Shown piece after piece: positions 6,437 to 9,509 of a DNA stretch of 9,509 nucleotides (its first letter is position 1; every line of letters starts with the position of its first letter). The notes below the pieces were generated by a model that was not told where the DNA came from, made no database searches, and saw nothing but the letters and a program-made list of their open reading frames with translations. Source of the stretch: an uncultured Lachnospiraceae bacterium (GTDB lineage Bacteria > Bacillota_A > Clostridia > Lachnospirales > Lachnospiraceae); assembly GCA_900553635.1 (NCBI GenBank), contig USDU01000085.1, forward strand, positions 1-9,509, written 5' to 3'. Both the position numbers and the translations under genes were made by a program.

Positions 6437-8227
6437 TTACTGTATCGGCTCAAAGTCTACAGCTCCGTGCTTGCACAGCGGGCAGATGATATCCTCGGGG
6501 AGCTCGTCGCCCTCGTAGATGTAGCCGCAAATCTTGCAGACAAAGCCTTTCTTGCCTTCGGTCTGGGGCTTCGGCTTGACGTTCTGCTGATAGTAGTTGT
6601 AGGACATGGTCTCCCGGTCGCTGATGACGCGGGCTTCGGTCACGCTGCAGATGAACATGCCGTGGGTGCCCAGGTCCACATACTGCTCCACCTTCAGAGA
6701 CATAAATGCGTTGATATACTGATCCAGAAATACGAGTCCATTTCCGGAACGGTTGATTTTCACGCCTGCAAATTTGTCCACGGTTCTTCCGGACTGGAAG
6801 CCAAACTGCTGGAAGATGGAGAATGGTGCGTCCACGGACAGACAGTTGACGTTCAGGACGCCGGTCTGCCGGATGACATGGTGTGAATAGTTGGCTTTGT
6901 TGATATTCACAGCCACGCGGAAGGGGTTGTCAGTCAACTGGGTCACGGTATTGACGATGAGGCCGTTGTCCTTCTTGCCGTCGTTGGAGGTGACCACATA
7001 GAGGCCGTAGCCGATGCGGAAGAGGGCGGACATATCGTTCTTATTGGCGAGGGAATTATCCTTGGCAATGTATTCCTTGCAGAGCTCGTCGGTCATGGCC
7101 TCGATCTGCTTGCGGTTTTCAGACTTGACCGCGGACCAGATATGGACGGAGTTCTTGAGCCAGTTGATTTTCTTGCATTTGCCCAGCATTTCCTTCATGA
7201 TTTTGGCAGCCAGCGGCGCCCAGGTACCATTTTCGATGAGACCTACGGTACGGTTCTGGAAATTGTGCTCCACCAGGCGGGTAATATAATCGTGCATGAA
7301 CGGATAGATGCTGGCGTTATAGGTGGTGGTGGCCAGGATCAGCTTGGAGTAGCGGAAAGCGTCGCTGAGGGCCCGGGACATGTCGTCTCTGGCCAGATCG
7401 TAGACCACGACCTTCGGGCAGCCCTTGCTGCGAAGCTCATCAGCGAGCAGAGAAACGGCTGCTTTCGTATGGCCGTATATGGAAGTGTAAGCGATGACGA
7501 TGCCGTCTTCCTCCGGGGTGTAGGAGGACCAGGTGTCGTAGAGGCCGATGTAATGTCCCAGATTTTCATTCAGAACCGGGCCATGTAAGGGACAGATGGT
7601 CTGGATATCCAGAGTGGCTGCCACCTTCAGAAGGTTCTGCACCTGTACACCGTATTTGCCGACGATGCCGATGAAGTATCTTCTGGCCTCATCGTCCCAG
7701 GGCTCATCCACGTCCAGAGCGCCGAATTTGCCGAAGCCGTCGGCGGAGAAGAGAACTTTTTCGGTGCTGTCATAGGTCACCATAACCTCCGGCCAGTGTA
7801 CCATGGGCGCAAACACGAAGGTCAGCTGATGATAGCCCAGGGAAAGGGTGCCGCCATTGCCCATCTCGATTTTCTGTCCCTCTAACTTCAGCTCGAAGAA
7901 GTTGTCGATCATGTTAAATGCTTTCGCGGTAGCCACCACGGTGGTGTCGGGATAGGCCTTCAGAAAATTGGCAATATTGGCTGCGTGGTCCGGCTCCATG
8001 TGCTGGACGATCAGATAATCCGGCTTCCGGTTCTCCAGTACCTGCTGGATATTGTCGAGCCACTGATGGGTGAAATTAGCGTCCACGGTGTCCATCACCG
8101 CGATTTTCTCGTCCAGAATCACGTAAGAATTATAGGACATGCCGTTTGGCACCTTGTACTGGCCTTCGAAAAGATCCACCTGGTGGTCGTTTACGCCTAC
8201 ATATTTGATGGTATCGGTCACTTTCAT
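6437..8227 (-). CDS. Flavodiiron O2/NO reductase fused to flavin reductase and rubredoxin domains
   Basis: A 596-residue fusion. Residues 1-245 are a metallo-beta-lactamase-like diiron domain with all expected ligands: H76, E78, D80 and H81 (HMEPDH), H144, D163, H215. Residues about 245-395 are a flavodoxin domain with an FMN loop at TSIYGHT (248-254). Residues about 400-550 resemble a flavin reductase/FMN-binding domain. The C-terminus is a rubredoxin (C564-x2-C567, C582-x2-C585). Such proteins reduce O2 to water and/or NO to N2O in the cytoplasm of anaerobes. The last two domains match the layout of Moorella high-molecular-weight rubredoxin (Hrb), the electron donor to the separate flavodiiron protein FprA. 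Here donor and oxidase are one chain, which may take electrons directly from NAD(P)H. AGGAGG (8236-8241, minus strand) lies 8 nt before the ATG. The gene is divergent from a Crp/Fnr regulator, a likely controller. Confidence 0.95.
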   Translation of the reverse strand: MKVTDTIKYVGVNDHQVDLFEGQYKVPNGMSYNSYVILDEKIAVMDTVDANFTHQWLDNIQQVLENRKPDYLIVQHMEPDHAANIANFLKAYPDTTVVATAKAFNMIDNFFELKLEGQKIEMGNGGTLSLGYHQLTFVFAPMVHWPEVMVTYDSTEKVLFSADGFGKFGALDVDEPWDDEARRYFIGIVGKYGVQVQNLLKVAATLDIQTICPLHGPVLNENLGHYIGLYDTWSSYTPEEDGIVIAYTSIYGHTKAAVSLLADELRSKGCPKVVVYDLARDDMSRALSDAFRYSKLILATTTYNASIYPFMHDYITRLVEHNFQNRTVGLIENGTWAPLAAKIMKEMLGKCKKINWLKNSVHIWSAVKSENRKQIEAMTDELCKEYIAKDNSLANKNDMSALFRIGYGLYVVTSNDGKKDNGLIVNTVTQLTDNPFRVAVNINKANYSHHVIRQTGVLNVNCLSVDAPFSIFQQFGFQSGRTVDKFAGVKINRSGNGLVFLDQYINAFMSLKVEQYVDLGTHGMFICSVTEARVISDRETMSYNYYQQNVKPKPQTEGKKGFVCKICGYIYEGDELPEDIICPLCKHGAVDFEPIQ

Positions 8228-8259
8228 AGTTCGTTCCTCCTGTTTTCCGGTAGATGTGT

Positions 8260-8311
8260 TTCTGTTCTTTGCTTGTTAAAATAATAACAGAACCTGGAAA
8301 ATAAATCTGTT
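8260..8311. promoter_or_regulatory. Three copies of a TTCTGTT-like motif in the divergent intergenic region
   Basis: TTCTGTT occurs at 8260-8266, inverted (AACAGAA) at 8286-8292, and as TCTGTT at 8306-8311. This gives two overlapping inverted-repeat pairs in the flavodiiron promoter/leader region. They may be operator half-sites for the adjacent regulator or may form RNA hairpins. No convincing -10/-35 pair for the minus-strand gene could be assigned. TTGCAA at 8310-8315 has no suitable -10 at normal spacing. Confidence 0.25.
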
Positions 8312-8329
8312 GCAAAAGTCACATAAAGT

Positions 8330-8358
8330 GAATTTGGTAAGAAAAAATATGATATAAT
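8330..8358 (+). promoter_or_regulatory. Promoter of the Crp/Fnr-type regulator (extended -10)
   Basis: A perfect TATAAT at 8353-8358 is preceded by TG at 8350-8351 (TGATATAAT), an extended -10. The -35 region (GAATTT, 8330-8335) is poor. TCACATAAAGTGA (8319-8331), a short palindrome, is centred about 40 bp upstream of the predicted start near 8365, where class II activators of this family bind. The half-sites are in the opposite order to the usual GTGA-N6-TCAC, so an operator role is speculative. Confidence 0.55.
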
Positions 8359-8364
8359 GTGTGA

Positions 8365-8469
8365 AGAAACATATCGGCAGGATTGACGAATGGAGACGGG
8401 ACACTTTCGGATGCCATTCAAAATGGAACAAAGGTATCCAAAAGCCTGCATATAGAAGGAGAGGACAAG
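8365..8469 (+). promoter_or_regulatory. Structured 5' leader of the Crp/Fnr-type gene
   Basis: About 105 nt separate the predicted start from the ATG at 8470. An outer stem pairs ATAT+GCAGG (8371-8374, 8377-8381) with CCTGC+ATAT (8445-8453), ending just before the AAGGAGAGG ribosome site. Inside it, CCATTC (8414-8419) can pair either with GAATGG upstream (8388-8393) or, as CCATT, with AATGG downstream (8422-8426). The two folds exclude each other. A 21-codon frame (ATG 8390 to TAG 8453-8455) with a weak AGGA also occupies the leader. It matches no riboswitch class I recognise. Confidence 0.3.
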
Positions 8470-9120
8470 ATGTCTCAGATCACACTATTTACAGATATTT
8501 TACCCGAAGAGCAGGAAAGAATGCGCGTCTGTTTCCAGGCCAGGGAGGTAAGCTTCCATAACCACGAAATCATATTTGCATATTCCAACACCATGAATAA
8601 AATTGGCTTGATTCTTTCCGGCCGGGCTGTCCTGTATTACTGCGATGAAGAGGGAAATCAGTATATGATTGATGAACTGAAAAAGGACGCGGTGTTCGGC
8701 GAGCCCTTTCTGCTTCCTGTAGATTCCCGGAATTATTACGTGCAGGCTGAGGAAGAGACGCGGGTCATGTTCATCGACTACGCCCATGTGATCAAGCGCT
8801 GTGAAAACGCCTGCTGGCACCACAGCCAGCTGGTCAGCAACCTGCTCCAGATGATTGCCCTGCAGTCCAGGCAGCAGGTGCAGCGGATCTACGTCCTCTC
8901 CAGAACCACTACCCGGAAGAAGCTTCTGGCCTATCTGGAAAGTCTCTCCGAGGAGCAGCAGAGTCCAAGCGTCCGGCTCCCTCTGTCCTACACGGATCTG
9001 GCCGGATACCTGAGCGTGGATCGGAGCGCCATGACCCGTGAACTGAAAAGTCTGGAGAAAGAGGGGGTGTTAAAAAAAGACGGGCGAAATATCTGCCTGA
9101 AAATCGGCAGGAGTGGTTGA
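8470..9120 (+). CDS. Crp/Fnr-family transcriptional regulator
   Basis: A 216-residue regulator. Residues about 10-110 form a cyclic-nucleotide-binding-like beta barrel (LILSGRAVLYY, FGEPFLL), residues about 110-145 the dimerisation helix, and residues about 146-212 a winged helix with TDLAGYLSVDRSAMTREL as the helix-turn-helix. No FNR-type N-terminal cysteine cluster is present. Instead, CENACWHH (C111, C115, H117, H118) lies at the start of the dimer helix, a group I recall as recurrent in Firmicutes members; it could sense metal, heme or redox state. The start is set by AAGGAGAGG (8456-8464) close before ATG 8470. The in-frame TTG at 8383 lacks a site and lies inside the leader. Being divergent from the flavodiiron gene, it probably responds to O2, NO or redox stress; the ligand cannot be read from sequence. 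Confidence 0.88.
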   Translation: MSQITLFTDILPEEQERMRVCFQAREVSFHNHEIIFAYSNTMNKIGLILSGRAVLYYCDEEGNQYMIDELKKDAVFGEPFLLPVDSRNYYVQAEEETRVMFIDYAHVIKRCENACWHHSQLVSNLLQMIALQSRQQVQRIYVLSRTTTRKKLLAYLESLSEEQQSPSVRLPLSYTDLAGYLSVDRSAMTRELKSLEKEGVLKKDGRNICLKIGRSG

Positions 9121-9145
9121 CGCATCAACCATAAATTGGTAAAAT

Positions 9146-9194
9146 AATGCTGACAGGTGTCGAAGAGAGACAGTGCCTGTCAGCATTGCTTTTT
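9146..9194 (+). terminator. Intrinsic terminator of the Crp/Fnr-type gene
   Basis: A 12-bp perfect stem (AATGCTGACAGG at 9146-9157 with CCTGTCAGCATT at 9176-9187) is capped by an inner TGTC/GACA stem (9158-9161 with 9169-9172) beyond a 3-nt bulge. It is followed by GCTTTTT, with the T run at 9190-9194. It lies 25 nt past the regulator's stop. Confidence 0.92.
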
Positions 9195-9309
9195 GAGCAG
9201 TGCAGGTCTATTTTATATTCTTACGAAAGAGAAAGTTCAGATGCATCTCAGATCGAGATGGGATTCCGAAGAAGGGTAATGAAAATAACAAGAATGGAGG
9301 TGCGTAAAA

Positions 9310-9327
9310 ATGAGTGAGTATGTATAA
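9310..9327 (+). other. Five-codon orphan reading frame with a strong ribosome binding site
   Basis: GGAGGTG at 9296-9302 lies 7 nt before ATG 9310, which opens a frame coding MSEYV and then TAA. Such a good site on so short a frame suggests the 5' stub of a gene cut at a recombination junction, or a minimal leader. A 6-bp hairpin (CATCTC 9244-9249 with GAGATG 9255-9260) lies upstream. Nothing else was recognised between 9195 and 9337. Confidence 0.25.
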
Positions 9328-9337
9328 ACAGAACTGT

Positions 9338-9387
9338 ATTTGACAATCATAACAATATAAAATATAATATTGATATAATTGTCAAAT
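9338..9387. promoter_or_regulatory. 10-bp inverted repeat flanking the antitoxin-like gene's promoter; candidate operator
   Basis: ATTTGACAAT (9338-9347) and ATTGTCAAAT (9378-9387) are exact reverse complements, 40 bp apart centre to centre. The left arm covers the -35 element. The right arm sits just past the predicted start and ends directly before the ribosome binding site. Paired arms on either side of a promoter are typical operators for an autorepressor, and AbiEi antitoxins are known to repress their own promoter through inverted repeats. Confidence 0.6.
9340..9368 (+). promoter_or_regulatory. Consensus sigma-A promoter of the AbiEi-like gene
   Basis: TTGACA at 9340-9345 and TATAAT at 9363-9368, both perfect, are separated by exactly 17 bp in AT-rich DNA. 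The predicted start near 9375 leaves a leader of about 25 nt before the ATG at 9401. This is the strongest promoter in the window and would need repression. Confidence 0.85.
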
Positions 9388-9400
9388 TGAGGTGATTGAA

Positions 9401-9509
9401 ATGGAAATCAATCCGATTATATTAGAAGCTATGAAAAACAACAATAATATGATAACTACATCGCAGGCCGTGAAACTGGGATTTTCACGCGCGCTTCTTT
9501 CATGGTATG
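9401..9509 (+). CDS. Partial AbiEi-family antitoxin-like winged-helix protein (5' end only)
   Basis: Only the first 36 codons are present; the gene runs off the window. GAGGTG (9389-9394) lies 6 nt before the ATG. The peptide contains MITTSQAVKLGFSRALLSWY (17-36), which has the form of the N-terminal winged helix of AbiEi-type antitoxins and related regulators, where an 'I-T-T' strand is followed by a helix, a 'G-I/F-S-R' turn and a recognition helix. In type IV AbiE systems this protein represses its operon and opposes the nucleotidyltransferase toxin AbiEii encoded just downstream. The consensus promoter and flanking inverted repeat fit that. The AT-rich composition differs from the rest of the window and hints at acquisition. 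Family assignment rests on a short stretch, so another winged-helix regulator is possible. Confidence 0.6.
   Translation, partial: MEINPIILEAMKNNNNMITTSQAVKLGFSRALLSWY

Noticed and set aside
7142..7588. Plus-strand open frames opposite the flavodiiron gene (also 6467-6886)
   Set aside because: They are antisense shadows of a gene with intact diiron, flavodoxin, flavin reductase and rubredoxin motifs.
8383..8469. 29-residue N-terminal extension of the Crp/Fnr regulator from TTG 8383
   Set aside because: There is no ribosome site at usable spacing, while ATG 8470 has AAGGAGAGG and yields the normal family length.
1..9509. CRISPR arrays, insertion sequences, tRNA or rRNA genes
   Set aside because: Reading both strands showed no regularly spaced repeats, transposase motifs, or cloverleaf or rRNA-like sequence.

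Overview
The window reads as a chromosomal segment of an anaerobic, low-oxygen-adapted Bacillota, most likely a gut-type member of class Clostridia (Lachnospiraceae-like). Supporting this are strong AGGAGG ribosome binding sites, GTG/TTG start use, intrinsic terminators with T tracts, ferredoxin-rich oxidoreductases of the HydABC/Hyl type, a clostridial flavodiiron protein and a Firmicutes-type Crp/Fnr regulator. The species call is inference from protein style, not from a search.

Layout, left to right. Positions 1-117 hold a promoter and leader. Positions 118-5225 are a three-gene operon: a NuoE-like thioredoxin-fold subunit, a NuoF-like NAD(P)/FMN subunit with added iron-sulfur domains, and a cysteine-type molybdenum/tungsten formate dehydrogenase with a NuoG/HydA-like iron-sulfur N-terminus. 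Together they look like a soluble NAD(P)-linked formate dehydrogenase whose electron-transfer chassis is that of electron-bifurcating [FeFe]-hydrogenases. A GC-rich terminator closes the operon. Next comes metA (5404-6321), predicted from Glu111 to be an acetyl-CoA-using homoserine acyltransferase. It converges on a minus-strand flavodiiron gene (6437-8227) that fuses the diiron/flavodoxin core, a flavin reductase domain and a rubredoxin. A 16-bp hairpin lies between the two. Divergent from the flavodiiron gene is a Crp/Fnr regulator (8470-9120) with a roughly 105-nt structured leader, closed by its own terminator.

After 9195 the DNA becomes visibly AT-rich. It carries a five-codon orphan reading frame with a good ribosome binding site, then a consensus sigma-A promoter flanked by a 10-bp inverted repeat. 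The window ends 36 codons into a gene that looks like the winged-helix N-terminus of an AbiEi-type antitoxin. This end looks like the edge of an accessory (defence) module.

Functionally, the main block concerns redox balance: formate oxidation or CO2 reduction coupled to NAD(P)(H) and possibly ferredoxin, and O2/NO scavenging by the flavodiiron fusion, plausibly under the divergent Crp/Fnr regulator. metA is an unrelated methionine-biosynthesis gene between them. No tRNA, rRNA, insertion sequence or CRISPR array was seen.
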